Shown piece after piece: positions 1 to 9,930 of a DNA stretch of 64,000 nucleotides (positions are counted from its first letter, which is position 1; each line of letters starts with the position of its first letter). The notes under the pieces are model-generated. The model searched no databases. It saw only the letters and a program-made list of their open reading frames with translations, and was not told the DNA's origin. The stretch lies in the NCBI GenBank assembly GCA_014238905.1, contig JABAAE010000006.1, positions 62,001-126,000 of the forward strand, written 5' to 3'. Position numbers and translations under genes: made by a program. The stretch comes from Planctomycetota bacterium (GTDB taxonomy: Bacteria > Planctomycetota > Planctomycetia > Pirellulales > Pirellulaceae).

Positions 1-138
1 TTTCACAACGTGTTTTGTGCCAACCCATTTTTGGGCCGAGTACTAACAAAAGTATCTTCGCCGACTTGTCGCAGGTCATTTCTACCCCTAGCCTGACTCT
101 GATAGAACCAGGACCTCATATCAGCTTCCACCGGATCA
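1..138. other. Leader region upstream of hutH
   Basis: Three-frame reading shows stops in all plus frames and no recognisable end of an upstream gene. It probably carries the promoter of the hut operon, but I see no clear -35/-10 pair, operator dyad or strong ribosome binding site. Two ATG codons are adjacent at 139 and 142, so the exact hutH start is uncertain by one residue. Confidence 0.4.
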
Positions 139-1677
139 ATGATGGGTAACGACATTTTGACACTTAATGGCGAGCCTATAACAACACGTCACATCGTGAA
201 CATCGCTCGACATGGCCAAAAAGTGAAGCTTTCGAAGAATTGCATCGAGAACCTGCGGTCGACGCGAAAGCTGCTTGACCAAAAGGTAGCCGGACAGTTG
301 CCGTATTACGGAATCAATACGGGATTCGGAGCACTTGGAAAAATTTCAATTGGCCACGATTCACTCCATTCGCTTCAACAAAACTTGATAAGGTCTCATG
401 CCGCAGGTGTAGGACAAAACCTCTCTCGAGAAGTCGTGCGATCGGTAATGGCCGTTCTTAGTGCATCGCTTTGCAGAGGACATTCGGGCGTCAAAGCAGA
501 AACCATTCTTGTCCTTCTTGAACTTTTGAACCACGACCTTACTCCAAGTATTCCGGAAACAGGATCGGTCGGTGCATCAGGAGACTTGGCAGCTCTTTCT
601 CATATAGCCTTGTCAGTGATCGGCGAGGGAACACTTTCCGATAGAGATGGAAAAATCCTGCCGTCGCACAAAGCAATGCAGCGGGTGGGTATCGTACCGG
701 TGGTTCTGGAAGCTAAAGAAGGTTTAGCCCTGATCAACGGAACCCATCTGATGGCCGGTCGCGGCGCGTTGTTGGTCGAGGACTTTCAAACCGTTTTTAC
801 GGCGTCTTTGTTTGCGACAGCAATGTCCATCGATGCCTGCCGAACCACCCCTAACTCGCTTGACCCGCGAATCCACCGCCTAAGGAGAAATAATGGCCAG
901 ATCAAGGTGGCCGAGCGGATTTTAACGTACCTGCACGGTAGCCAAATTGCCCGATCTCACCAAGGTGATGACCCACGGGTTCAAGATCCCTATTCATTTC
1001 GGTGCTGTCCGGCGGTGTTGGGTGCCGCCTGGGAGGCTTTTGGCTACTTTAGAACGGCAATTACAAACGAATTGGGTGCGGTTACCGACAATCCTCTGCT
1101 TTTTGAAGAAAACAGTGATCTGGAAATTTTGTCGGGAGGAAATTTCCACGGAATGCCCATCGCGATCCCTCTTGATGTTCTTGCGATTTCAATCGCACAC
1201 CTTGCCGGAATAACTGAACGGCGAGTCTTTCATATGCTTTCGGGAATTGACCCGGAAGCCCGATTGCCCACTTTCATGACGCCTCAGGCCGGTTTGCAAA
1301 GTGGATTGATGATCGTTCAATATACCGCTGCGGCCTGCTGTAACGAAATCATAGGACTTGCCAATCCCGCCAGCGTTGCCAACCTCTCTACCAGTGCCGG
1401 AATGGAGGACTACAATTCATTCGGGCCTCGGAGCGCGGCAAAGGCAACGCGTTGTTTGGACTTGGCAAAATCAGTTGTTTCAATAGAACTTTTATGTGCC
1501 TCAAACGGCATCGAACATCATCGCCCTTTACGATCAAGCCAGTCGATTGAAAACGGACTCTCTATCCTGCGGACCAAAGTGACACCCTTGGTAGAAGACC
1601 GATCGCCCAGCAATGACATTGCTGAAATTGAAAAGTTAATAAGTGAAGATTCTTTTCAACTCCACCCTTTATCCTAA
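139..1677 (+). CDS. hutH: Histidine ammonia-lyase (histidase)
   Basis: Cytoplasmic enzyme that deaminates L-histidine to trans-urocanate, the first step of histidine degradation. The 512-residue length fits the family. The Ala-Ser-Gly triplet that cyclises to the MIO cofactor is at residues 146-148 ([11 protein letters not shown]). The active-site tyrosine segment YYGINTGFG is near residues 56-64, QDPYSFRC comes later, and SGGNFHG and GMEDYNSFG lie in the C-terminal half, as expected for the HutH/PAL superfamily. It is the first gene of a tight hutH-hutU-hutG-hutI operon; hutU begins 11 bases after its stop. Phenylalanine/tyrosine ammonia-lyases share the fold, but the neighbours make histidase secure. 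Confidence 0.96.
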   Translation: MMGNDILTLNGEPITTRHIVNIARHGQKVKLSKNCIENLRSTRKLLDQKVAGQLPYYGINTGFGALGKISIGHDSLHSLQQNLIRSHAAGVGQNLSREVVRSVMAVLSASLCRGHSGVKAETILVLLELLNHDLTPSIPETGSVGASGDLAALSHIALSVIGEGTLSDRDGKILPSHKAMQRVGIVPVVLEAKEGLALINGTHLMAGRGALLVEDFQTVFTASLFATAMSIDACRTTPNSLDPRIHRLRRNNGQIKVAERILTYLHGSQIARSHQGDDPRVQDPYSFRCCPAVLGAAWEAFGYFRTAITNELGAVTDNPLLFEENSDLEILSGGNFHGMPIAIPLDVLAISIAHLAGITERRVFHMLSGIDPEARLPTFMTPQAGLQSGLMIVQYTAAACCNEIIGLANPASVANLSTSAGMEDYNSFGPRSAAKATRCLDLAKSVVSIELLCASNGIEHHRPLRSSQSIENGLSILRTKVTPLVEDRSPSNDIAEIEKLISEDSFQLHPLS

Positions 1678-1688
1678 ACCGTTCAATC

Positions 1689-3356
1689 ATGATTCCTGAA
1701 AAGACAGATTCTCGTGAGATTCGTGCACCTCGAGGAAGTCGATTGCAGTGCAAGACTTGGCAAGCCGAAGCCGCAATGCGGATGCTGATGAATAACCTTG
1801 ACCCTGACGTGGCCGAGTATCCAGAAGAGCTTGTAGTTTACGGCGGAAATGGGAAGGCTGTGCGAAATTGGCAAGCGTTTGACGCAATAGTTGATGCTTT
1901 GATTCAATTGGAACCCGACCAGACTTTACTCGTTCAGTCGGGCAAGCCGGTAGGAGTCGTTCAAACCCATGCCGATGCACCACGGGTTCTAATAGCTAAC
2001 TCGAATCTAGTCCCGGCGTGGGCAACACAGGAAAAATTTGACGAATTGGCCGAAAAAGGCCTGATCATGTACGGCCAGATGACGGCCGGTTCCTGGATAT
2101 ACATCGGTACCCAAGGAATTCTACAGGGTACCTTTGAGACATTTGCCGAGTGTGCTCGCCAACATTTTAGTGGCACGCTGGCGGGGCGTTTGTGTGTCAC
2201 TGCTGGCTGCGGTGGGATGGGTGGAGCTCAACCACTGAGCGTAACCATGAACGGCGGCACCTGTTTGATTGCGGATGTCGACCGATCCCGACTGCAGCGT
2301 CGCAAAGAGAATGGTTATCTCGATGAAATCTATGATGACCTTTCCGCTGGCGTCCAGCGATCCATTCACTTAAAAAACGAAAAGTCGGCGACTAGCGTCG
2401 GCGTGGTATGTAATGCCATAGAATTGCTGGAATATTTGTTGCAAAACAAAATCACGCCAGACGTTTTGACTGATCAAACTAGCGCACATGATGCTCTCAA
2501 TGGGTACATTCCGGTCGGAATGGATAACGAAGCAGCCAATCATTTCCGGAAAGACAATCCGAAGGGCTATCAAAAAGAAAGCCTGACATCGATGAAGAGG
2601 CACGTCACGGCGATGCTACATTTACAGGATCGCGGATCGATCACGTTTGATTATGGAAATAACATCCGGCAACGCGCTTTGGAACAAGGCCTCCAGGAGG
2701 CTTTTGATTTCCCTGGCTTCGTCCCTGCCTATATCCGTCCACAGTTTTGTGTCGGTCGCGGTCCTTTTCGATGGGTCGCCTTATCGGGTGAAGCAAAAGA
2801 TATCCATGTAACAGAAGACGCCTTATTAAAAGCTTTTCCTAATGATAAATCGTTACACCGCTGGATTAAGTTAGCTCGTGAACGAGTTGAGTTCCAGGGC
2901 TTGCCGGCAAGAATTTGCTGGCTTGGGCAAGGAGAACGTAATATCGCGGGAGAAGTCTTTAACGATCTCGTTCGAGACGGGAAGGTATCAGCACCCATTG
3001 TGATCGGCAGAGATCATTTAGATTGTGGTTCGGTAGCTTCGCCAAATCGTGAAACGGAGTCCATGAAGGATGGTTCGGATGCTATTAGTGACTGGGCTTT
3101 ACTCAACGCTATGGTAAATGTTGCCAGCGGCGCGAGCTGGGTCAGTTTTCACCATGGAGGGGGCGTTGGCATTGGCTTTAGCCAACATGCCGGCCAAGTG
3201 ATCGTTGCCGATGGAACAAAGGAAGCCGCTGACAGGTTGCATCGTGTTTTAACCAACGATCCGGCTATGGGTGTGTTTCGCCATTCCGATGCCGGTTATG
3301 AATTAGCACATCAATGTGCCAAGGAACATTCGCTTCACATTCCAAGCAAGGACTAA
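1689..3356 (+). CDS. hutU: Urocanate hydratase (urocanase)
   Basis: Converts urocanate to 4-imidazolone-5-propanoate with tightly bound NAD+ in the cytoplasm; second step of histidine catabolism. At 555 residues it is full length. The NAD-binding segment [11 protein letters not shown] is near residues 173-184. The catalytic cysteine lies in [11 protein letters not shown] and computes to residue 410, the number used for the essential cysteine in characterised urocanases. The block [17 protein letters not shown] and the glycine-rich [12 protein letters not shown] segment are also present. The ATG at 1689 lies 11 bases after the hutH stop; hutG starts a few bases after its own stop, so the operon is continuous. 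Confidence 0.97.
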   Translation: MIPEKTDSREIRAPRGSRLQCKTWQAEAAMRMLMNNLDPDVAEYPEELVVYGGNGKAVRNWQAFDAIVDALIQLEPDQTLLVQSGKPVGVVQTHADAPRVLIANSNLVPAWATQEKFDELAEKGLIMYGQMTAGSWIYIGTQGILQGTFETFAECARQHFSGTLAGRLCVTAGCGGMGGAQPLSVTMNGGTCLIADVDRSRLQRRKENGYLDEIYDDLSAGVQRSIHLKNEKSATSVGVVCNAIELLEYLLQNKITPDVLTDQTSAHDALNGYIPVGMDNEAANHFRKDNPKGYQKESLTSMKRHVTAMLHLQDRGSITFDYGNNIRQRALEQGLQEAFDFPGFVPAYIRPQFCVGRGPFRWVALSGEAKDIHVTEDALLKAFPNDKSLHRWIKLARERVEFQGLPARICWLGQGERNIAGEVFNDLVRDGKVSAPIVIGRDHLDCGSVASPNRETESMKDGSDAISDWALLNAMVNVASGASWVSFHHGGGVGIGFSQHAGQVIVADGTKEAADRLHRVLTNDPAMGVFRHSDAGYELAHQCAKEHSLHIPSKD

Positions 3357-3364
3357 TCGGTAGC

Positions 3365-4312
3365 ATGCGATCGCTTTTATGCTCGGGAAACTGGGGAGAC
3401 ATTCGTGAGAATACCGTAGCCCAATTATTCTGTGATTGGACCGATTTCACTTCCACGTCTACCCCGGTCAACATGTCTACCCCGGCCAAATCGACCGCCA
3501 CTGGCTTTGTGGGTATTGGCCTAGTGGGCCTTGCCGATGATCTGGGAGTAAAGCTAAATAACGGACGGCCTGGTGCAATGGGCGGACCCGATGCCTTTAG
3601 ACAAAGCTTGGCACGATACGGGACACGCAATATCCCTCTTTTCTCTGGAGGCCTCCCACGACTGGTCGACTTTGGGAATGTCGTGGCAGCAACAACATCA
3701 AGTGATTTACAACAAGATTTAAAACGTACCCATCAACACATTTTTCAAATTGTGCAGTTTATTTTGTCGCACCGTCTTTTTCCAATTGGCATCGGCGGTG
3801 GCCACGATTTAACCTTGCCGATGGTCCGTGGCGTAGTCGATTTTTTTGGCCAACCATTCGTCGGGGCATACCTTGACGCTCACTTGGATGTCCGAGCAAC
3901 CATTGGATCTGGTATGCCGTTTCGAATTTTGCTTGAAGAAAAAATCGTTACCGAACTCTCTTGTGCTGGCTTGGATTGTTTTGCAAATTCAGTAGATCAT
4001 CAAAAGTGGTTTACTGAAAATGGAGGAAAGCTAAGTCCTGCTGCAGATATCGATTGGCAAGATTTGGATTTTGTCAGCCTCGATTTGGATGTGATCGACT
4101 CCGCTCATGCTCCCGGAGTAAGCGCCCCCAACCCCAATGGCATGAATCCCAATCAGATCGCCAAAATCGTTAATCTCTGCGGTAAATCCCAACGGCTTAA
4201 GTATTTCGATATTATGGAGTTTTGCCCACCCTTCGATTTGGATAATCGAACCGGTCGTTTGGCCGCGCATCTTTTTTGTCAATTCCTTGCGGGATGGTCT
4301 TCTCGGATTTGA
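3365..4312 (+). CDS. hutG: Formimidoylglutamase (ureohydrolase/arginase family)
   Basis: Predicted to hydrolyse N-formimidoyl-L-glutamate to glutamate and formamide, closing the short Hut pathway. The ureohydrolase metal-binding motifs are visible in order: IGGGHDLTLP, GAYLDAHLDVRA and SLDLDVIDSAHAPG. An open frame reaches back to an ATG at 3314 inside hutU. I chose the ATG at 3365 (MRSLLCSGNWG), 8 bases after the hutU stop, giving 315 residues, close to the family length. Agmatinase or arginase would share the motifs; the position between hutU and hutI makes HutG the best call. Confidence 0.9.
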   Translation: MRSLLCSGNWGDIRENTVAQLFCDWTDFTSTSTPVNMSTPAKSTATGFVGIGLVGLADDLGVKLNNGRPGAMGGPDAFRQSLARYGTRNIPLFSGGLPRLVDFGNVVAATTSSDLQQDLKRTHQHIFQIVQFILSHRLFPIGIGGGHDLTLPMVRGVVDFFGQPFVGAYLDAHLDVRATIGSGMPFRILLEEKIVTELSCAGLDCFANSVDHQKWFTENGGKLSPAADIDWQDLDFVSLDLDVIDSAHAPGVSAPNPNGMNPNQIAKIVNLCGKSQRLKYFDIMEFCPPFDLDNRTGRLAAHLFCQFLAGWSSRI

Positions 4313-4350
4313 ACAACAGCTGTTTTTTTATCAGGTGCCCAATAATTGCC

Positions 4351-5574
4351 ATGAAAAAGATCCTGATCAAGAACGCGCGGTGCATTCTGAAGGGCGAAAT
4401 CAGCGCGCCAATTCGCAAACCGCATCCAGATCGTCTGGAATCCGAATTAAACAACGTCCTGATTTCGGCAACCGGTATAGAAGGGGTCTATTCGACAGCC
4501 CATCCGCATCCGATTGATCCCATGCTAGAGGTAGTTGACGCCGAGGGAAAAGTCCTAATGCCATCCTTTGTAGACTGCCATACCCACTCCTGTTGGAGCG
4601 GAGACCGAGTTGATGAATGGAACTGCAAACTAGCCGGCAAATCCTATTTGGATATCCTGCGCTCTGGAGGCGGCATCATGTCAACCGTTCGTGCCGTCCG
4701 AGACTCAAATCAGGATACGTTAACTGAGGACCTACTTGGGCGTCTTGAGTCAATGCTGGCATTTGGCACAACCACAGTTGAGGTAAAGTCAGGATACGGA
4801 CTGCGCATCGACGACGAGCTAAAGATGCTAAGGGCAATTCAAGAAGCTGGAAATCTCTGGTGCGGACGAGTGGTACCGACAGCCTGTATTGGACACGCGA
4901 TTGATCCTGGGGAGAATCAAGAATCATTTGTGACAAGAACCATCGATGAAGTTCTGCCAGCGGTATCAAACGAGTTTCCGGGGATTGCGATTGACGCCTA
5001 TTGTGAAAATGGCGCATGGAGCCTGAATGAATGCAGGAGATTAACATCGGCGGCAATCAAATTGGGACACCCGATTCGAATCCACGCTGATCAGTTCCAT
5101 TCCCTTGGAATGACTCCCTATGCGATCCAACAGGGATTCGTCAGCGTCGACCACCTGGAAGCAACCACCGAAGAAGATCTCTCGCTACTAGCAAGATCGG
5201 CCACCTTTGGCGTCATGCTTCCGATTTGCGGTCTACATGTCGACATGCGTTTTGCTGATGGCAAGTCTTTTTTGCAACACGGCGGGATGTTAGCTATTGC
5301 CACCAATAACAATCCCGGATCCGCACCATGTGTTTCGATGCAAATGGCAATCGCATTGGCCGTACGGTTCAATCATCTCTCTCCAGCTGAAGCTCTTGTT
5401 GCCAGCACCATCAATCCGTCGCGTTTGCTGGGACTCAACGACACTGGGAATATTTTTGTTGGTCAAAGAGCTGACCTGATGTTGCTCAAAACAAAAGACG
5501 AAAGAAACCTAGCCTATGAAATTGGTGGCAACCTGGTGGACTCGGTGTTTGTTGGAGGTCAAAAAGTGATTTGA
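4351..5574 (+). CDS. hutI: Imidazolonepropionase with Asn at the usual metal-binding Asp
   Basis: Amidohydrolase-superfamily enzyme expected to open the ring of 4-imidazolone-5-propanoate to N-formimidoyl-glutamate. The chosen start at 4351 (MKKILIKNARC) gives 407 residues, a normal length; an upstream in-frame ATG at 4276 would overlap hutG and adds an unlikely N-terminus. Metal-site histidines are His77 and His79 (DCHTH) and His245 (IHADQFH). The late segment reads ATNNNPGSAPC, whereas the family pattern I know is AT-D-xNPG; residue 319 is therefore Asn (AAT, 5305-5307) where the metal/catalytic Asp is expected. The remainder looks intact and the gene is in operon order, so activity is uncertain rather than excluded. 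Confidence 0.9.
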   Translation: MKKILIKNARCILKGEISAPIRKPHPDRLESELNNVLISATGIEGVYSTAHPHPIDPMLEVVDAEGKVLMPSFVDCHTHSCWSGDRVDEWNCKLAGKSYLDILRSGGGIMSTVRAVRDSNQDTLTEDLLGRLESMLAFGTTTVEVKSGYGLRIDDELKMLRAIQEAGNLWCGRVVPTACIGHAIDPGENQESFVTRTIDEVLPAVSNEFPGIAIDAYCENGAWSLNECRRLTSAAIKLGHPIRIHADQFHSLGMTPYAIQQGFVSVDHLEATTEEDLSLLARSATFGVMLPICGLHVDMRFADGKSFLQHGGMLAIATNNNPGSAPCVSMQMAIALAVRFNHLSPAEALVASTINPSRLLGLNDTGNIFVGQRADLMLLKTKDERNLAYEIGGNLVDSVFVGGQKVI

Positions 5575-5625
5575 CAACTTTTACGCCAACAGGCCGCTCA
5601 GCCAGCCTAGCTGCAATTGTAATGG

Positions 5626-5637
5626 GGGTAATTACCC
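5626..5637. promoter_or_regulatory. 12-base palindrome, possible operator
   Basis: GGGTAATTACCC is a perfect self-complementary dodecamer 51 bases after the hutI stop. It could be the site of a dimeric regulator or chance; no second copy was noticed nearby. Confidence 0.2.
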
Positions 5638-6066
5638 ATCGGCTGCGGTCTCTTTAAGCTGCTTTGAGATTTTCGGATCATTACCACCAGTGACCATTCA
5701 ATTTGAAGGCTCGATCAGGAATGTGCGAAAATATTTTCGACGTTGCTTGGCACAAATCTAGAGATTGCTCTCCCGGTCGTTTTTTCGCCACGGCGGATTG
5801 TTCTCATTCGCCAAACCCACCATTTCCTGCCGATTGCAAGGGTTTTGACTTTTGGTCAAAATCGCCATCAAGAATTTGCCTTGAGAGTCCTTACACGCAG
5901 TATTTGTTCGGCATTAAAATTAAATTCTCGAAAGAAAAACCCAAGACAATTGGCTTCATGTAAAATCACGCATTGAATATGGCAGTTTTGCAGTGTATTC
6001 GGATTTTATGCACTCACCTGTAGATCCTTTGCCATGTACTGGAGTTAAATTCGAATCTCAAAAATT

Positions 6067-6116
6067 GGTTCTACTGATATTTCATCCTTTTTCATGGGTG
6101 TAATATCAGTGGAACC
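6067..6116. promoter_or_regulatory. Long intergenic hairpin upstream of eda
   Basis: Arms at 6067-6081 (GGTTCTACTGATATT) and 6102-6116 (AATATCAGTGGAACC) are complementary over 15 positions with a single G-T style mismatch. An inner CATCC/GGGTG pairing at 6083-6087 and 6096-6100 prolongs the stem, leaving a T-rich loop. AATT at 6063-6066 and 6120-6123 may extend it outward. No long T tract follows, so a simple intrinsic terminator is not obvious; it may be an RNA element, attenuator or remnant of a small mobile repeat. Confidence 0.45.
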
Positions 6117-6342
6117 GACAATTCGAAAATGATTGATCTAAACCATTTTCAAGGCAAATGATGCACCGCAATCCTTAGCGTCATCAAAGTCTAACGGATT
6201 GTCCACCGAGTTCATCACCGCTGAAATTCGCCTGCAAGGCTGAATTTTGGACTCGGAATCATTTAATCGACTTGCGATGAAACTTTCGACATGAAACGAT
6301 GATAAAATTCCGCAATCCGTCCTTTGTGACCAAAAAGAAAAT

Positions 6343-6347
6343 AAGGA
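6343..6347 (+). promoter_or_regulatory. Ribosome binding site deciding the TTG start of eda
   Basis: AAGGA sits seven bases before a TTG at 6355. There is no suitable ATG nearby that would retain the N-terminal IAILR motif in a sensible place, so this site supports TTG as the start. Confidence 0.5.
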
Positions 6348-6354
6348 ACATCCC

Positions 6355-6990
6355 TTGTCATCAAAAAACAATCAATTCCAACAGCTCTCTCAATCCAAGG
6401 TTATTGCGATATTGCGTTGTGAAAAAGTCGACAGCCTAGTCGATGTTGCCAAGGCCCTTTTAGAAGGCGGAATCCGAATCATGGAGGTGACGTTTACTGT
6501 TCCCAAGGCACTCCAAATAATTGAAGCCGTCGCGGACCAGTTGGGGGATCAAATCCTGCTGGGTGCCGGTACGGTGCTCGATACAGCGACGGCTCGATCA
6601 GCGATGCTGGCCGGTGCAGAGTTTTTCGTTTCTCCCGGAACCTCCCTGGAGGTCATTCAGACATGTCGAACCTATGACAAAATGGTCATTCCTGGGGCCA
6701 TGACACCGACAGAAGTTTTGACCGCTTGGCAAGCTGGGTGCGATGCGGTCAAAATCTTCCCGTCCGACTGTCTAGGCCCAAAACATATCAAGGCACTCAA
6801 AGGACCGTTGCCTCAAATCCCCTTGATTCCGACCGGCGGAATCAACGCTGAAAATGCTCGAGAATTCATGGATGCAGGAGCATTGGCAGTCGGTGTTGGT
6901 GGATCTCTGGCACCCAAATCAGCGATCGAAAGAGGCGATTTGGACATGATTCGTAACAATGCGGCTGAATTGTGTAAGTCTCTCCAATAG
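6355..6990 (+). CDS. eda: KDPG/KHG aldolase family protein
   Basis: Class I (Schiff-base) aldolase that would cleave 2-keto-3-deoxy-6-phosphogluconate to pyruvate and glyceraldehyde 3-phosphate (or act on 4-hydroxy-2-oxoglutarate) in the cytoplasm. The 211 residues span the usual Eda length. Visible motifs: IAILR at the N-terminus, MEVTFT with Glu44, GAGTVL, SPGT, and VKIFPS with Lys133, the Schiff-base lysine position of the family, then PTGGI. The start codon is TTG with a good ribosome binding site. It stands alone, with no edd, kinase or transporter beside it, so the in vivo substrate is open. Confidence 0.9.
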   Translation: MSSKNNQFQQLSQSKVIAILRCEKVDSLVDVAKALLEGGIRIMEVTFTVPKALQIIEAVADQLGDQILLGAGTVLDTATARSAMLAGAEFFVSPGTSLEVIQTCRTYDKMVIPGAMTPTEVLTAWQAGCDAVKIFPSDCLGPKHIKALKGPLPQIPLIPTGGINAENAREFMDAGALAVGVGGSLAPKSAIERGDLDMIRNNAAELCKSLQ

Positions 6991-7207
6991 CGGACGCTAT
7001 CCTCAACCCTTCCAACTTTCCATTTTCCCGGAGATCCAACTCGGTTTTGAACCGGAAGGTCGATGCAATCCAATCTCCGCCATTCAGTCTTTAAAAATAA
7101 ACCAACGCGCAGAAGGCTGAAGGTGTAATAAAGAGTGAACGAGACAATTCTGTCTGGATTTCGATCTGTTTTTCTGATGACATCTAAAATACTCCCATCA
7201 AGAGAGA

Positions 7208-9517
7208 CTAGCGAAATGTCGATCCTGAAACGATTGGCAACTTCGGCACTTGAAATGGGACCGTCGCAAGGGGCCCAACTTTTATAATCGCGATGGGGGA
7301 ATCACCAGCCACTTTCACATTTCGAAAATCCTTCAGTGACTTTCCGATCCCCGTCCACAAGCCATTCTGCAACAAATCACGCCATTGAAACTGAAATTCC
7401 CTTGTCGATTTCTTTTCAATTGAGGCACCGTATATTTCATGCGTCCTCGCAGGAAAACACCTAACCAAATGCGTCACGCCCTTGGTTCGGTCATTTACAA
7501 TCAATTGCACATCGCCAAATGCTGCTTCAACACTGACTTCACTCTTGTTTTCGATGATAACATTGAACGACTCATTTTTTTGTTTGGTCCATCGACTAGA
7601 AATCATCAAACTGGATTTTTTTTCTTCATCGAGGCCCCAATCCAGAGGGTTTTTGACAGGCACCATTTGGGTTGTCATGCTCGGAACCTGGACTTCAAAA
7701 AAGGTAGCTCGATCGTTATCAGCTCCCGCAACAAATCTGTATTTGCCGGCCGACTTGATCGACTGACAAATCCCTTTCACGTTAGACCGCATACCAATGG
7801 ATTCAAAGCCTAACTGATAGCCTGAATTCACAGGCCAAACCTGTTGGTTGGCAACACCGACTCCTGTGCCGTCCACCAGCTTGAAATCCATTGCCATACC
7901 GCTACTGGATCTCCAGGAAATACGATCTATCAGCTTAATGTCGCCTGCCTTTCGCAAGCCACCATCCTTCACTTCAATAATCCTTGAACCAACAAAATCA
8001 GCCTTGTAATTGTAGGAATTAGGTCGTTCACCTGAAGGAACCGACATCACCACAATGCGGTACTCTCCAGGGGACAACATCGCTGTGTTAAATTCAGCTT
8101 TTTCCTTTACACCAATGGCCACGTCTGTCCAAAGTCCGCGGTTCGTATAGGCCATATCCAAATTGAGTGATTGATTGAGGGCAAAGACTCCCGCAAGCAA
8201 ATACTCACAATCCTTCGGAATTCGGCGAACCACAAAGGAAATTGCCTGCCCCTGACTCCGTACCATCCTGAATTCCGTCTTCGGTTGACTCTTGAGGTCA
8301 AGCAAGCGGCTAAATCCACCAATGCTGTAAGAACGCCGCCCGACCTTAAATGACTTGCGAAGGGACAATTGATACCCTGCTTTTTTAAGACCATTCACTT
8401 CAATTGTTGAGCCATTTTCCAAGGCCAACCCGAATGACTCACGCAAAACAAATCCCTGCCTCCCTCCGTTAGGAACGACAAACGGACTGGAATGAGCGAC
8501 CAGTGACAAATTCATATTGATCGATGGATCGTCGCCGGGAATGTCGTATTCGATCACAAGACGGGAAGGTTCAGGGAGCTGTAATTTTCTTGCATCCAAA
8601 AAATCTGCCAAGGAAAAAACCTGAGCTGTGCCGCCCGGAGGAATCACGACGATTCTTAGATTCCCTGGGCGAGGATCTATCGAAAACCTACCATCCTTAT
8701 CCGTTAACACCGGCTTAACCATTTTCGAGAATCCACCAAAACTTCCATAGTGGTTGACTGTCTTACTATTAAATTTCTTCCCATCAAACCCTGAATAGTT
8801 AACGTAGAACTGACCTTCGTAACACACGTAAACCTCCGACTTTTCCACCGGTTGGTTGGCGGCATTCAGAACAACTCCATCTAATGTGGGTAACTCGATG
8901 TAGTTGCCCGTCATTTCAAACTCGACCTTTGCAGTCGATAGGACAACAGGTCGCTCAGCGACATCAGTGATCTCTAGGGACACTTCAAATTCGTTTTTCC
9001 CTACCGATAAAACTTCCAATTTCCCTTTCTTGAGAGCCCCTGATTTCTCAGTCGCGTGCAACTTCAACCACTGTCTGCCATCCAGTTGAATGAGAAAGAA
9101 ATTGTCGCGTGTCTCGCCATTTCCCAGTGCTGAAACCCGACGAACATCAGGCGTGTTCCAGCGGTACTGATGGTCATTCAGCGTCAAAACTAAATTCGCA
9201 GAAGCAAAGCTAAACTCCCTGGGCAATTTACCTCGGTTGCGGATCTGAATTGCAAACAAAGGAGTTTCGGCAGTTCCCCATTTTGTTTTGGCGGTCGAAT
9301 CAATCCGAATCGACATGCCCTCAATCTCGGGACCCCAATCCGTCTTGATTGCCGGATTTTTCTGCTGCGTCGTTTTTTTTTCATCTTTTGAGGACGGCAA
9401 CTGCTCACCAGCCTGACGAGCCTCGGCCAAATCGTCAAACGGTGTAGTCAAGCAAACGAATAAACAAAAAAAACGAACGGTGCTTTTCAAATTGAATCGG
9501 CCTACAAACGGTTCCAT
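7208..9517 (-). CDS. Large secreted protein with carboxypeptidase-regulatory-like domain
   Basis: 769-residue exported protein. An N-terminal hydrophobic segment (about residues 12-28) after a basic stretch looks like a signal peptide. Around residues 60-200 lies a beta-rich module opening with WGPEIEGMSIRI and containing an IRNRGKLP element. Around residues 214-310 is a carboxypeptidase-regulatory/CNA-B-like domain (VVLNAANQPVEKSEVYV, then LTDKDGRFSIDP). A further module near residues 640-700 again opens with WGLDEEKKSS and an IENKSEVS element, suggesting an internal repeat of the first. No catalytic motif was seen. The combination resembles planctomycete cell-envelope proteins with transthyretin-like folds; role unknown. 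Confidence 0.8.
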   Translation of the reverse strand: MEPFVGRFNLKSTVRFFCLFVCLTTPFDDLAEARQAGEQLPSSKDEKKTTQQKNPAIKTDWGPEIEGMSIRIDSTAKTKWGTAETPLFAIQIRNRGKLPREFSFASANLVLTLNDHQYRWNTPDVRRVSALGNGETRDNFFLIQLDGRQWLKLHATEKSGALKKGKLEVLSVGKNEFEVSLEITDVAERPVVLSTAKVEFEMTGNYIELPTLDGVVLNAANQPVEKSEVYVCYEGQFYVNYSGFDGKKFNSKTVNHYGSFGGFSKMVKPVLTDKDGRFSIDPRPGNLRIVVIPPGGTAQVFSLADFLDARKLQLPEPSRLVIEYDIPGDDPSINMNLSLVAHSSPFVVPNGGRQGFVLRESFGLALENGSTIEVNGLKKAGYQLSLRKSFKVGRRSYSIGGFSRLLDLKSQPKTEFRMVRSQGQAISFVVRRIPKDCEYLLAGVFALNQSLNLDMAYTNRGLWTDVAIGVKEKAEFNTAMLSPGEYRIVVMSVPSGERPNSYNYKADFVGSRIIEVKDGGLRKAGDIKLIDRISWRSSSGMAMDFKLVDGTGVGVANQQVWPVNSGYQLGFESIGMRSNVKGICQSIKSAGKYRFVAGADNDRATFFEVQVPSMTTQMVPVKNPLDWGLDEEKKSSLMISSRWTKQKNESFNVIIENKSEVSVEAAFGDVQLIVNDRTKGVTHLVRCFPARTHEIYGASIEKKSTREFQFQWRDLLQNGLWTGIGKSLKDFRNVKVAGDSPIAIIKVGPLATVPFQVPKLPIVSGSTFR

Positions 9518-9930
9518 AACTAATCTATCAACGTAAATAGTGCACTTGGAATGCCATGCTCAGGTCTTAACAATCAGTCTAACCCAAGCTGTTACGGGAT
9601 AATATTAGAAGAGTATGCCAGAAAACGCCATGAGGATGTTGAAACCAAACCAATCGCTTATCGATCTGATTTTTTCCAAACCGAACCGTGATCACATTTC
9701 CACATCTCGCGGTTGGCAAATCATGTGGCAGGCCAATATATTGTAGAAATGCAATCGTCGGGTGGACAGCATCGAACCAACGATTCGACGATGGTCTGCA
9801 GAATCAGATTCACTTGCGATTACCGTTAACCGACTCGCAACCAAGTTCGGCGGCCCCAAACTCGGCAACCGACTTACTGGCAATCAATGCCTTAAAAAGT
9901 CAATCGAGTGACACCAGAAAGGAACAGCAA
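9518..9930. other. Divergent intergenic region
   Basis: About 410 bases between the divergently transcribed secreted-protein gene (minus) and the prolyl oligopeptidase gene (plus). An open frame from 9688 runs in frame into the peptidase but has no peptidase-like sequence or ribosome binding site, so I treat it as non-coding. Promoters for both genes should lie here; none is clear by eye. Confidence 0.4.

Larger units (their letters stand above)
5575..6354. other. Long intergenic region between hutI and eda
   Basis: About 780 bases without a convincing gene. Short open frames exist near 5703-5976 but have no ribosome binding site, no recognisable domain and poor composition. The region holds a 12-base perfect palindrome GGGTAATTACCC at 5626-5637 and a long hairpin at 6067-6116 (listed separately). 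It should contain the hut terminator and the eda promoter. Confidence 0.5.

Noticed and set aside
5703-5976. Overlapping small ORFs in the hutI-eda gap
   Set aside because: Two frames open over the same stretch, neither with a ribosome binding site or protein-like composition.
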